Shown here: positions 37,069 to 45,738 of the stretch, piece by piece
Numbering within the stretch: position 1 is the stretch's first letter
Layout of the letters: every line of letters starts with the position of its first letter
NCBI GenBank assembly: GCA_945871805.1
Contig: CAMBXE010000005.1
Span: 1 to 55,097 of the forward strand
Direction: 5' to 3'
DNA: 55,097 bases
Source: Rhizobium sp. Q54
GTDB lineage: Bacteria; Pseudomonadota; Alphaproteobacteria; Rickettsiales; UBA1997
Program-made: the position numbers and the translations under genes
The notes under the pieces: model-generated
Seen by the model: the letters and a program-made list of their open reading frames with translations, nothing else
What the model was told of the DNA's origin: nothing
Database searches by the model: none

Positions 37069-38547
37069 ATGACGAAACAAATCACGGTCGCTTACGGCGA
37101 TGGCATTGGTCCAGAAATTATGGACAGTGCTTTAGAGATTTTGCGATCAGCCGGTGCGGATATTGAGATTAGCATCATCGAAGTTGGTAAAAATATTTAC
37201 GAAAAAGGCTTCAACTCCGGCCTGATGCCTTCAGCTTTTGAGAATTTAAATAACACTCGCGTTTTGTTGAAAGCGCCAATTACCACGCCACAAGGCGGTG
37301 GTTACAAAAGCCTGAATGTTACTCTAAGAAAAAAACTCGGACTCTTCGCCAATGTGCGTCCTATCTCGTCATTTCACCCTTTCATCACCACAAAATTTCC
37401 AAAGATTGATGTGGTGATTGTGCGCGAAAACGAAGAAGATCTTTACGCCGGAATCGAATATCGCCAAACCGATCAAACCTACGAATGTTTAAAACTCGTG
37501 ACTCGCGAGGGTTGTGAAAAAATTGTTCGTTACGCTTTTGAATATGCCGTAGCGAATAACAGAAAGAAGGTGAGCTGCTTTTCCAAAGATAATATTATGA
37601 AAATGACCGACGGTACTTTTCACAAAGCCTTTGACGAAATCGCCAAGGAATATCCACAGATTCAAAATGATCACTACATCATCGACATAGGAACTGCGCG
37701 CCTCGCCGCTAAGCCGGAAATTTTTGACGTGATCGTAACGATGAATCTTTACGGAGATATTATTTCTGACGTAGTCGCCGAAACCTCTGGTTCCGTTGGT
37801 TTAGCTGGGTCAGCAAATATCGGCAAAGATTACGCGATGTTTGAAGCAATACACGGATCTGCACCAGACATAGCTGGACAAGACATTGCTAATCCAACTG
37901 GATTGATTCATGCGGCAGTGATGATGTTACTTCACATCGATCAAAATGAGGTGGCGATAAAAATCAGGAACGCACTCTACAAAACAATCGAGGACGGCAT
38001 TCACACTGGAGACATTTACAATTCTGCGACCAGTAAAAAGAAAGTTGGCACGAAAGAATTTACTGCTGCAGTGATTGAGAATTTAGGTCAAAAACCCCAC
38101 CAATTACCCGAGCTAATCATAGGTGCTAAGCAAGCGGTAAGTAATGCAATGAATAGTCAGAAGCTCGAAATAAAATCACTAATCGGCTTTGATCTCTTCC
38201 TTGATTGGCCAAAAGAATTCAGCGATTTGCTTGACGTTCTAAAACAAATGGAGAGCGAAAAATTAGAAGTAAAGATGATCAGCGCGAAAGGCCTTTTGCT
38301 CTGGCCACTCCTAGATCAATACCTGATGCCGAACTACTCAAAAGGATTAACAGTTTTACGTTTTATCGGCAAAGGAATCACTGGCAAATCGAGCAATGAA
38401 ATCATTGATGCGAATAAAAAAATTTCACAGCAAGACATAATCGAAATGCTCTCAATTTTGAACGAGAAAAAATTTGATTTCGTGAAATATGAAGGCTTGT
38501 ATCTCTTTGACGGCAAGCCTGGATACACGTCGGGCCAAGGAGAATAA
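37069..38547 (+). CDS. icd: Isocitrate dehydrogenase (NADP), long rickettsial type
   Basis: TCA-cycle enzyme producing 2-oxoglutarate and CO2. It has 492 residues. The isopropylmalate/isocitrate dehydrogenase domain is visible: GDGIGPEI at the N-terminus, NVRPISSF, VIVRENEEDLYAGIE, NLYGDIISDVVAETSG and the EAIHGSAPDIAGQDIANP cofactor loop. An additional C-terminal domain of roughly 150 residues follows, as in Rickettsia Icd and unlike the E. coli enzyme. Isolated plus-strand gene, divergent from the GT-C-like pair. Confidence 0.93.
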   Translation: MTKQITVAYGDGIGPEIMDSALEILRSAGADIEISIIEVGKNIYEKGFNSGLMPSAFENLNNTRVLLKAPITTPQGGGYKSLNVTLRKKLGLFANVRPISSFHPFITTKFPKIDVVIVRENEEDLYAGIEYRQTDQTYECLKLVTREGCEKIVRYAFEYAVANNRKKVSCFSKDNIMKMTDGTFHKAFDEIAKEYPQIQNDHYIIDIGTARLAAKPEIFDVIVTMNLYGDIISDVVAETSGSVGLAGSANIGKDYAMFEAIHGSAPDIAGQDIANPTGLIHAAVMMLLHIDQNEVAIKIRNALYKTIEDGIHTGDIYNSATSKKKVGTKEFTAAVIENLGQKPHQLPELIIGAKQAVSNAMNSQKLEIKSLIGFDLFLDWPKEFSDLLDVLKQMESEKLEVKMISAKGLLLWPLLDQYLMPNYSKGLTVLRFIGKGITGKSSNEIIDANKKISQQDIIEMLSILNEKKFDFVKYEGLYLFDGKPGYTSGQGE

Positions 38548-38600
38548 TATACTTCGACAGCCTCAGCGCAATATCTGTCAAAGGGTAAATTTTAAACAAA

Positions 38601-39869
38601 ATGAACTACGACAAAATTTTTGAAGTAATCGAGCAAACTATTGCCAGCCCAAGTTTCTACTGGCAATCGCTCTCACTAATCCTCTGCTTCATCCTCGCAT
38701 ATTTTTGCTACAAATTTAGTCGAAAATTTTTCTTCGCCAAAATTCTCAGTAAAAATTTACAACGCGGATCAGATACGAATCGCTTAATCACGCGATATGT
38801 GATACCGATGCTTTATCCAGCACTGGCGCTGGCTTTCCTCGCTATTGGCCTTTCGATTTATGGAAAATTTTTTAAAGAAGTGATCGTCTTTTTGGTCACG
38901 ATAAAATTAGTCGCGCTGTTTTTATTTTTACGATTTTTGCGCATTTCTTCTAGTAGCAGTTTTATCACTAACATAGCCGGATTGTTTTTAATGCCCGCGC
39001 TAATCCTAAATATTTTTGACCTTCTTAATCCAGCAATTCTCTATCTCGATGAGCTATCCTTCAAAATAGGTAGCATAAAAATTTCTGCTTATTTGATCAT
39101 CAAAGCCATCATCGTTTTAATCACTCTCTTCTGGGTTTCCGGACTGATTAGAAAAAAAAGTAAGTCCTACATCGATAGCAGCAAATCAATCAAGACAAGC
39201 ACCAAAGGCCTCATCAGCAAAATTATCGACATCACAATTTATGCGATTGTTCTCGTAGTTTTACTCAAAACTTTTGGTGTTGATCTCACGACTCTTGCAG
39301 TAATCGGCGGTGCGGTCGGCGTTGGGATTGGGTTTGGTTTGCAAAAAATCGCCTCAAATTTTATCAGCGGAATTATTTTACTTTTCGAAAAATCGGTGGA
39401 AATCGGCGATATTGTTGAGCTCGATAATGGAAATATTTATGGCACGATCAAACATTTCGGCGGCCGCTACACTTTAGTTGAAGCGATGGATGGTAAAGAA
39501 ATCATGATTCCGAATGAGGAATTCATCATCAATAAAGTCACGAATTGGACTTACTCCAACAATCGCGCCCGCATCGAAATCATTCTCGGCGTTGCTCACG
39601 GCACAGATTTGGAGCAAGCCTGCGAGCTTATGGTTACAAGCGCCAAAGAAAATCCCCGCTGCTTGAGCTACCCAGAAATCGAATGCTCCGTCACTAATTT
39701 TGGCGAACATGACATCAAAATTACCCTCTATTTTTGGATAAGCGACATCGTCGCCGGACGCATGAAGCCAAAAGGTGAAGTGCTAATCGGTATTTGGAAA
39801 AAGTTCCAAGAAAACAACATCAAAATCCCAGTACCGCAACGCGAGATCATCAACAAAATCACCGAGTAA
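38601..39869 (+). CDS. MscS-family mechanosensitive channel
   Basis: 422-residue small-conductance mechanosensitive channel that vents solutes on hypo-osmotic shock. It has five or so N-terminal helices, then the pore helix and beta domain: LAVIGGAVGVGIGFGLQKIA followed by NFISGIILLFEKSVEIGDIV, and later IPNEEFIINKVTNWTYSN. The extra N-terminal helices make it a medium-length family member. Follows icd by 53 bp; co-transcription is possible but not shown. Confidence 0.94.
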   Translation: MNYDKIFEVIEQTIASPSFYWQSLSLILCFILAYFCYKFSRKFFFAKILSKNLQRGSDTNRLITRYVIPMLYPALALAFLAIGLSIYGKFFKEVIVFLVTIKLVALFLFLRFLRISSSSSFITNIAGLFLMPALILNIFDLLNPAILYLDELSFKIGSIKISAYLIIKAIIVLITLFWVSGLIRKKSKSYIDSSKSIKTSTKGLISKIIDITIYAIVLVVLLKTFGVDLTTLAVIGGAVGVGIGFGLQKIASNFISGIILLFEKSVEIGDIVELDNGNIYGTIKHFGGRYTLVEAMDGKEIMIPNEEFIINKVTNWTYSNNRARIEIILGVAHGTDLEQACELMVTSAKENPRCLSYPEIECSVTNFGEHDIKITLYFWISDIVAGRMKPKGEVLIGIWKKFQENNIKIPVPQREIINKITE

Positions 39870-39885
39870 GTCTATTCGCCGTTCG

Positions 39886-39914
39886 CCAAAGAAATCAGTG
39901 TTGAATTTCTTTGG
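39886..39914. repeat. Short hairpin repeat at the MscS / APC gene junction
   Basis: Perfect 10-bp arms CCAAAGAAAT and ATTTCTTTGG with a 9-nt loop, followed by a decayed CTCGACGTCGCTCGACC stretch resembling the long palindrome family near 24-25 kb. It lies between convergent genes and may end either transcript. Confidence 0.7.
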
Positions 39915-39941
39915 TCTCGACGTCGCTCGACCAAGAGGAAT

Positions 39942-41324
39942 TTATTTCAACTTTTTTAGTGGAGACTTGTGGTAGCCGTAAAGAAAATACACTGCAAAGC
40001 CAAGTAACAACCATATAAAGAACCAAAATCCACCTTGAATAAGTAGGGTATAAAGCAGATAGCCGCAGCTTAGAATCGCGATTGGCGCAGTCACATTAAC
40101 CAGCGGACATTTGAACGAGCGGTGGGCATGCGGATCAGTAACTCTTAGAATCAAAACACCCAGAGCCACCACCATAAAAGAAGAAAGGGCTCCGATACTT
40201 ACTAAGCGACCGAGCAGCTCAAGCGGAAGAAAGCCGGCGATAGTTGCGGCAACGAAAGCTGTTAGCATTAGTGAATAATGCGGGGTATTAAATTTATGAT
40301 GCAGCTTGCTCAATAAACTAGGCAGCAAGCGGTCGCGCGACATTACAAAAAAGATTCGCGATTGGCTGTAAATCAAAATTAACAACACCGAAGTTATCCC
40401 GGCAACGGCGCCAGTAGCGACTAAAGCCGATCCAATATTACTTCCATTTTCACGCAATGCTTTAGCAACTGGCTCGGCATTATTCAGACTAGAATAATGA
40501 GAAATTCCGGTGAGCACCAAAGAAACCGAGGTGTAGAGAATCATGCAAACAAAGAGCGAAGTAATGATGGCAATTGGCAAATCTCGCTTGGGATTTTTAC
40601 ACTCCTCAGCGGCAGTAGCGATGCAGTCAAACCCGATGTAAGCATAAAAAACTACAGCGGCTCCCACCATGATTCCATTGACTCCGAATGGCATAAAATC
40701 TTCCAGATTTTCCGCTCTTATTTGTGGCGTTGCGATCAAAAGAAAAATAAAAATCACCACCAGCTTTATTCCGACTAAAACACGATTCAGCGTTATTCCT
40801 TGCTTCATTCCGCGATAAAGCATTCCGCTAACGAAAAAAATAATAAGCACCGCCGGCAAATTAATCAGGCCGCCTTCATCGGGAGTTTTTGTGAGCATCT
40901 CGGGAATAATAATCCCCGCAGACTTCAGAATTCCAATGACATATCCAGACCACCCAGAAGCAACAGTCGAGGCAGCAGCCTCATATTCTAAAATCAAAAT
41001 CCAACCAACCATCCAGGCGACAAACTCTCCCATCGCAACGTAAGAATAAGTGTAGGCACTCCCCGCAAGAGGCACCATTGAAGCAAGTTCTGCATAAGCG
41101 AGAGCGGCAAAAACACAGGCCAGAGCGGCAATCAAATAAGAAATAGCAATAGCCGGACCAGCGTATTTTGCCGCGGCAATTCCGGTCACAACAAAAATTC
41201 CAGTGCCTACCGTTCCGCCAATACCAATCAGAACTAGGTCAGTAGCATTTAGCGTTTTTTTAAGAGTATTTTTTTTACTATCTTCGAGGAGATCGTGAAT
41301 ATTTTTCTTACGGAATAGATTCAT
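39942..41324 (-). CDS. Amino-acid permease (APC superfamily, CAT-like)
   Basis: 460-residue transporter with about twelve helices. The N-terminus has LIGIGGTVGTGIFVVTG, the hallmark unwound helix 1 of APC transporters. PLAGSAYTYSYVAMGEFVAW and FYAYIGFDCIATAAEECKNP are also characteristic and match cationic-amino-acid-type members. Likely imports or exchanges amino acids. Lies downstream of ftsL on the same strand, where ftsI would normally be found. Confidence 0.93.
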   Translation of the reverse strand: MNLFRKKNIHDLLEDSKKNTLKKTLNATDLVLIGIGGTVGTGIFVVTGIAAAKYAGPAIAISYLIAALACVFAALAYAELASMVPLAGSAYTYSYVAMGEFVAWMVGWILILEYEAAASTVASGWSGYVIGILKSAGIIIPEMLTKTPDEGGLINLPAVLIIFFVSGMLYRGMKQGITLNRVLVGIKLVVIFIFLLIATPQIRAENLEDFMPFGVNGIMVGAAVVFYAYIGFDCIATAAEECKNPKRDLPIAIITSLFVCMILYTSVSLVLTGISHYSSLNNAEPVAKALRENGSNIGSALVATGAVAGITSVLLILIYSQSRIFFVMSRDRLLPSLLSKLHHKFNTPHYSLMLTAFVAATIAGFLPLELLGRLVSIGALSSFMVVALGVLILRVTDPHAHRSFKCPLVNVTAPIAILSCGYLLYTLLIQGGFWFFIWLLLGFAVYFLYGYHKSPLKKLK

Positions 41325-41444
41325 GAATAGCGATAAATTGGAATATCATTTTCGCCAGTCGAGCAGAGTTACGATCAAGAAACTTATGCACAAATTTCAC
41401 CAGGTCAGAACTCCGTTCAACCGGCAAGAAATTTAGATGAATTC

Positions 41445-41816
41445 TTAGAAGGAAATCGTTGGCGCTTCTTTACTTTCCCCGCCCAAAGCCAGTTTGTCCA
41501 CTTCAGTTTTTTCGTAAGTCGCCAAGTAATATTTTTCTAAATCATCTACATTTTTAATCTGACTCGCCAAGGCGTAGCCATTATCTTGTAAATAGTTCGC
41601 AGCGAGTGTCCGCAATCTTTCTGGCCTAGTTAAATAAACCCATTCCACTTCTAAAAACTGAATTTGATCTTGGTAAGAAGCGATTTCATTTTCAGCATTC
41701 GTGATCTCGTCTTGTAGAGATTCGACTTTGAATTGTACCGCAAACATCAAGATAATACTGATGATAATTCCCGAAATTAATGCTGAATTGGTTAGGTAAA
41801 ATTTTTGATTATTCAT
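41445..41816 (-). CDS. ftsL: Cell-division protein FtsL
   Basis: 123-residue bitopic divisome protein. It has a short cytoplasmic N-terminus, one membrane helix (about residues 13-30), a coiled-coil (about 31-60), then the conserved VEWVYLTRPERLRTLA stretch. Starts 2 bp after the rsmH stop. Its weak overall conservation is normal for FtsL; position directly after rsmH strengthens the call. Confidence 0.9.
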   Translation of the reverse strand: MNNQKFYLTNSALISGIIISIILMFAVQFKVESLQDEITNAENEIASYQDQIQFLEVEWVYLTRPERLRTLAANYLQDNGYALASQIKNVDDLEKYYLATYEKTEVDKLALGGESKEAPTISF

Positions 41817-41818
41817 TG

Positions 41819-42739
41819 TTAAATTCTTACCGCCACGCGCATCTTAGCTGAACGCGCACGCGGATTTGCAGCGATCTCTTCCGCAGTCGGAGAAATTGCT
41901 GACTTGGTTAATATGTGAAAATTTTTGGGAGAATCTTGCTGCTCGGAAATCGGCTGATAGCGCGAAAATGTTTGGCTTAAACCCGACTCTTCTTTGAGAA
42001 AATTTTTGACGATTGAGTCTTCGAGCGAGTGAAAAGAAACAACAACAAGGCGTCCGCCTTTTTTGAGAAGAGTGAGTGATGAGGCCAGAGCCGCCTTAAG
42101 CTCTTCCAATTCTTGATTCACAAAAATTCTTAAAGCCTGAAAAGTCCTGGTTGATGGATCTGTCTTCGAATAACCGTAATAAAGAGACCGAACTATTTGC
42201 GCCAAATCCTGACAAGTAGTAATGGGTTTTGCCTCACGTGCGGCGATAATTCTTTTTGCAATCTGTCTTGCTTTCGGCTCGTCGCCGAATTCTTTAATGA
42301 TCTGCGCAAGCTCTTTCTCACTGGATTCGTTAACCACTTCGAAAGCGCTTGGAAAAGAATTTTGATCCATGCGCATGTCGAGTTTTGCTTCAGAATCAAA
42401 AGAAAATCCGCGCGACCTGTCATCAAGTTGCATCGAAGAAACACCGATGTCGAAAACCATTCCATCTAACTTAGTGGCAGCTTGCTCATTCAAAAGCCTT
42501 TCACTTTCAGAAAATTGTCCGGATAAAAAAACGAAGCGATCGGGAAAATCTTTTGTTAATTTTTCAGCAAATTTTTTTGCACTTTCGTCGCGATCAATGG
42601 CAAATAAATTACACTGCGCCGCTTCAAGAATAGCGCGGGAATAGCCTCCGGCACCAAAAGTGCCGTCAAGGTAAGTTCCATCTTTTTCTGGCTTTAAGTT
42701 TGCGATTACTTCTTTGAGAAGAACTGGCTGATGACTCAT
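41819..42739 (-). CDS. rsmH: 16S rRNA (cytosine1402-N4)-methyltransferase
   Basis: SAM-dependent methyltransferase acting on 16S rRNA C1402. It has 306 residues. The N-terminal HQPVLLKEVI, SAM-binding DGTFGAGGYSRAILE, FDIGVSSMQLDDRSRGFSF and VVSFHSLEDSIVKNF motifs are all present. Overlaps mraZ by 4 bp (ATGA), part of the conserved start of the division/cell-wall cluster. Confidence 0.97.
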   Translation of the reverse strand: MSHQPVLLKEVIANLKPEKDGTYLDGTFGAGGYSRAILEAAQCNLFAIDRDESAKKFAEKLTKDFPDRFVFLSGQFSESERLLNEQAATKLDGMVFDIGVSSMQLDDRSRGFSFDSEAKLDMRMDQNSFPSAFEVVNESSEKELAQIIKEFGDEPKARQIAKRIIAAREAKPITTCQDLAQIVRSLYYGYSKTDPSTRTFQALRIFVNQELEELKAALASSLTLLKKGGRLVVVSFHSLEDSIVKNFLKEESGLSQTFSRYQPISEQQDSPKNFHILTKSAISPTAEEIAANPRARSAKMRVAVRI

Positions 42740-43185
42740 TTCGTAATCTTCAATAAGTTACGCTTTGTTTTCGCATCTTTCATGGCTTGAGCCATGTACA
42801 ACTCACACTTTTTAGGTTCCCAAATTTCAAAAGTTGAGCCCTTGCCAACGAAGGTAATTTCTGATTTTATCTTAAGTTTTTTAAGCAGATTTTCTGGCAA
42901 AATTACCCGACCATCGCCATCAATTGAAAGCTGAACAGATCCTCCTAAAACCGCAGTAGCAAAGGCATCACGCTCTTCAGAAAATGGATCTAAATTATCG
43001 ATTGATTCAGAAAGTTTTTTAATGCGCTCAATATCGCAGCCTTCAACGCAGTCATTAATGAAGGACTCGTAGACCACCATTCCCGAAAAGCTTTCATTCA
43101 CCAAAGACGCACGAAACTGCGCCGGCACTGAGACCCTGCCCTTTGCGTCGATTTTGTTTGTGAAAGTTGAAAGGAATAAAGCCAC
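42736..43185 (-). CDS. mraZ: Transcriptional regulator MraZ
   Basis: 149-residue DNA-binding protein that represses the division cluster in other bacteria. It has two AbrB-like SpoVT folds, each with a DxKGRV-type motif: TNKIDAKGRVSVPAQFR and SIDGDGRVILPENLL. The start codon is GTG (43185). An array of GGAAA-type boxes with roughly 10-bp spacing lies immediately upstream, consistent with autoregulation. First gene of mraZ-rsmH-ftsL. Confidence 0.95.
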   Translation of the reverse strand: MALFLSTFTNKIDAKGRVSVPAQFRASLVNESFSGMVVYESFINDCVEGCDIERIKKLSESIDNLDPFSEERDAFATAVLGGSVQLSIDGDGRVILPENLLKKLKIKSEITFVGKGSTFEIWEPKKCELYMAQAMKDAKTKRNLLKITK

Positions 43186-43193
43186 GGGATAAT

Positions 43194-43253
43194 CCGGAAA
43201 TATTTGGGAAAGTCCGGAAATTTGTGGAAATGAAGCGGGATGTCAACCGGAAA
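43194..43253 (-). promoter_or_regulatory. mraZ: Candidate MraZ-box array and promoter of mraZ
   Basis: Boxes of the form GGAAA or GGGA recur on the plus strand at 43196, 43207, 43216, 43226, about 43238 and 43249, spaced 9-12 bp. On the transcribed (minus) strand a TTGACA -35 candidate lies at 43241-43246. A weak -10 candidate (AAATTT) lies 17 bp further. MraZ in E. coli binds direct repeats with a roughly 10-bp period; orientation and exact base identity differ here. Confidence 0.6.
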
Positions 43254-43336
43254 AATGGGTAGAATCATTTCTTCCTGAAGCTGCATCTGCTGGAGTTGAA
43301 TCTTCAACGAAGCGGGGTGGATTTTTAGAAGCGCCC

Positions 43337-44554
43337 TTAAGAATGCTTCAATTTTACGCTTAATTTCATGTTGCCCATGAAGTAAGCGAAAACAGTCACG
43401 ATGCAAAAGAAGCTGTAATAGGAATGTTGAATCAGTGGCCAAATCTCAATTTTGCAAATGCTGCTCGCGAGAATTAGTTGCGGGGCGTAGAAGACTAGCG
43501 AGTGAATGTAGCAAGAAGACATGTCGATGAAGGTCGCCATTTTATTGCGATCGAGTCTTAATTTTTCCGCCAAGCCCCTTGCTAAATCGCCACACATGAT
43601 GATCGAAACCGTATTATTCGCAGTGATGAAATTAGCGATGATGACGAAGAAAAATAAAACGAAGTAAGAAGCGCCTTTGCCGAATTTTTGCGAAGTGTGC
43701 TTGAGGGCATTTTCAACCTTATCCATCCAGCCGTGATATTTGATCGCGGAGTTAATGACCGAGACCAGAACCACGAAGGAGGAAATTTCAAACATGCTGC
43801 TCATGCCGCCAACCATTGCCTTGGTGAGATCGACGAGGGGGATTTCTATCAATCCACCAATCACAAAGGAGATTAAAATACTCAACATCAAGACGAATAA
43901 AACATGGTAACGCATGCAACCCAGGATGATTACCAAGATGTAAGGCGTAATGATCAGGAAGTCGTGAAGACTTGGCTGGTAAGCACTCTCGAGATGTTCG
44001 ATCTGAAATTCTTTTAGAACGTAAATCAGGCAGGTTAAAATTATTGCTGGCAAGATCAGCTTTAGATTAAGGAAAAACTTTTTGTCATTTTCAGCATTTT
44101 GTGTTTTTACCGCGGCGATTGTGGTGTCGGAAATCATCGAAAGATTGTCGCCAAGATAAGCTCCAGCGATCGCAGCAGAAGCGGCGAGAACGGCATTTTC
44201 TTGATTGCCTCCAGAGATTGCTAAACAGATCGGGGCCATCGTTGCAATCGTTCCGACAGAAGTTCCAATCGCAGTTGCGATCAAGCCAGAAACCAAAAAC
44301 AAGCCCGGCAGAATAAAGCTCTCGGGAATCGCGTAATAAATAAGAGATTTTAAAACATCGACCGAGCCCATTCCTGCCAAGGTATTCGCAAAAGCACCAG
44401 CCAAAATGAAGATGATGATCATCTGCGTAATGCCACTATTCAGCGAATTTTCGATGATGTGATCGATGCGATGCGTCAAGCTTTCTCGACTCTTTACGAG
44501 GAACAAAGCGAAGATGATCGGAATGGTGTAGAATATGATGGGGATTGAAGTCAT
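43337..44554 (-). CDS. NhaC-type Na+/H+ antiporter family protein
   Basis: 405-residue polytopic membrane protein with about ten to eleven helices, of the NhaC/ArsB-like antiporter group. Signature stretches are ILAGAFANTLAGMGSVD, ATAIGTSVGTIATMAPI, AIAGAYLGDNLSMISDTTIA and a late FITANNTVSIIMCGDLA. Likely exchanges Na+ for H+; related members exchange malate or lactate, so the substrate is open. Divided from mraZ by about 150 bp on the same strand. Confidence 0.87.
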   Translation of the reverse strand: MTSIPIIFYTIPIIFALFLVKSRESLTHRIDHIIENSLNSGITQMIIIFILAGAFANTLAGMGSVDVLKSLIYYAIPESFILPGLFLVSGLIATAIGTSVGTIATMAPICLAISGGNQENAVLAASAAIAGAYLGDNLSMISDTTIAAVKTQNAENDKKFFLNLKLILPAIILTCLIYVLKEFQIEHLESAYQPSLHDFLIITPYILVIILGCMRYHVLFVLMLSILISFVIGGLIEIPLVDLTKAMVGGMSSMFEISSFVVLVSVINSAIKYHGWMDKVENALKHTSQKFGKGASYFVLFFFVIIANFITANNTVSIIMCGDLARGLAEKLRLDRNKMATFIDMSSCYIHSLVFYAPQLILASSICKIEIWPLIQHSYYSFFCIVTVFAYFMGNMKLSVKLKHS

Positions 44555-44623
44555 GACAGTTTATTTAGTTGATTTCGCACACTTTTTAGATGGGCGAAAA
44601 GAAGTTACAACTTTTGAGGCAAT

Positions 44624-44680
44624 CATGCTTCGACAAACTCATCATGACTCTAGCGTTGCCCTGAACTTGTCGAAAGACGG
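44624..44680. repeat. Decayed palindromic repeat (CTTCGACAA type)
   Basis: Arms near GCTTCGACAAACTCA (44628) and CTGAACTTGTCGAAAG (44661) are inverted, imperfect copies. It lies just past the 3' end of the aldo/keto reductase gene. Confidence 0.7.
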
Positions 44681-44682
44681 GT

Positions 44683-45489
44683 TTAGAGCTTTTTAATTAA
44701 GCGCACTTCTTCACTCAAAAGCTCGAAATCAGAAATAGCCAAATCGGCTTTCATGTGCTCTTCATCACTCGTCCCGGTGAGTGGAATTATTCCGATTTGT
44801 TGTGAGAAGCGGAAAATAATTTGCGCCGGCTCAACTCGATATTTTTCCGCTAGATCAGCCACAGCAAGACTTTGAACGATTTGTGGATTAGCAGTTAAAA
44901 GTGAAAAACCTTGGTAATGAATTTGATTTTCCTGACAAAAATTTCGCACCCCCTCATCCCAATCACGATTAGCGTAACATCTATTTTGTACAAAATGAGG
45001 CTTGATCGACGAACTCTCAAACAGCATTTCCAACTGCTTTAAATTTGTATTGCTGATGCCGATCATTTTTGCTTTTCCACTTTCGTAAAGCTCTTCAATT
45101 GCCGCCCAAACTTCGACATCTTCTTCGCCAAGAAGTGGGTAATTATAAGGACCGTGAAGCAAGTAAGAATCTAGGTAGTCTGTGTGTAAATTTTTCAAGC
45201 TGCTGGCGAAAGATTGCGCAACTTGAGTTGCCAGATTGGCTTTTGGATCGTAGGGCAGACGATGATCTTGCCCATCAATTGAAGTGAATTTTGACTGCAG
45301 CCAAATCTTCTCGCGAGCAATTCCGCTCGCAAGCAGCGCCTCTCCCACCAAGACTTCGGAGTAATGTTTCATTTGGTTCGCACTGTCAATTGCACGAAAA
45401 CCGGATTGCAAAGCGAGCTTAACTAGATTTGTTGTCCCTTCTTTTTTCCACGCTGTTCCGTAGATAAAGTCGGGGATGTTATTTTTCAT
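44683..45489 (-). CDS. Aldo/keto reductase
   Basis: 268-residue NAD(P)H-dependent oxidoreductase with a TIM-barrel fold. The catalytic set is visible: Asp in RAIDSANQ, Tyr in MKHYSEVLVG, Lys in LQSKFTS, His in YLLHGPYN. The C-terminal IIPLTGTSDEEHMK forms the cofactor loop. Substrate unknown. The GCY-type variant KIWLQSKF-DGQDHRLPYDP suggests the subgroup related to plant/fungal D-xylose-type reductases only loosely. Isolated gene. Confidence 0.88.
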   Translation of the reverse strand: MKNNIPDFIYGTAWKKEGTTNLVKLALQSGFRAIDSANQMKHYSEVLVGEALLASGIAREKIWLQSKFTSIDGQDHRLPYDPKANLATQVAQSFASSLKNLHTDYLDSYLLHGPYNYPLLGEEDVEVWAAIEELYESGKAKMIGISNTNLKQLEMLFESSSIKPHFVQNRCYANRDWDEGVRNFCQENQIHYQGFSLLTANPQIVQSLAVADLAEKYRVEPAQIIFRFSQQIGIIPLTGTSDEEHMKADLAISDFELLSEEVRLIKKL

Positions 45490-45675
45490 GTTGATTGACT
45501 TTAAGATTTGTTTATCTCGCGCAACATGACCTTATCTCGCACGCTTAGCGGAGACAAAGACGAGCTTCAAATGAATCGATCATTAAGAAATTATTTGAGA
45601 TAAAAAGACTGGCGAGAGTTGGCGAAGGAGGGGGTGTAAGGTATAAAGTTTAACGCCTAAGTGAAAAAACCTCGA

Positions 45676-45710
45676 GGTCATGCCGACCATTAGACAGGCT
45701 CAGCATGACC
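45676..45710. repeat. Hairpin repeat between parvulin-like and reductase genes
   Basis: Arms GGTCATGCCGACC and GGCTCAGCATGACC form an imperfect stem around a short loop. It lies in the 249-bp gap 45490-45738, which otherwise shows no gene. Placed just after the parvulin-like gene's 3' end. Confidence 0.75.
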
Positions 45711-45738
45711 ACTAGAGTAAGTCCTCTCTATTTAATTA

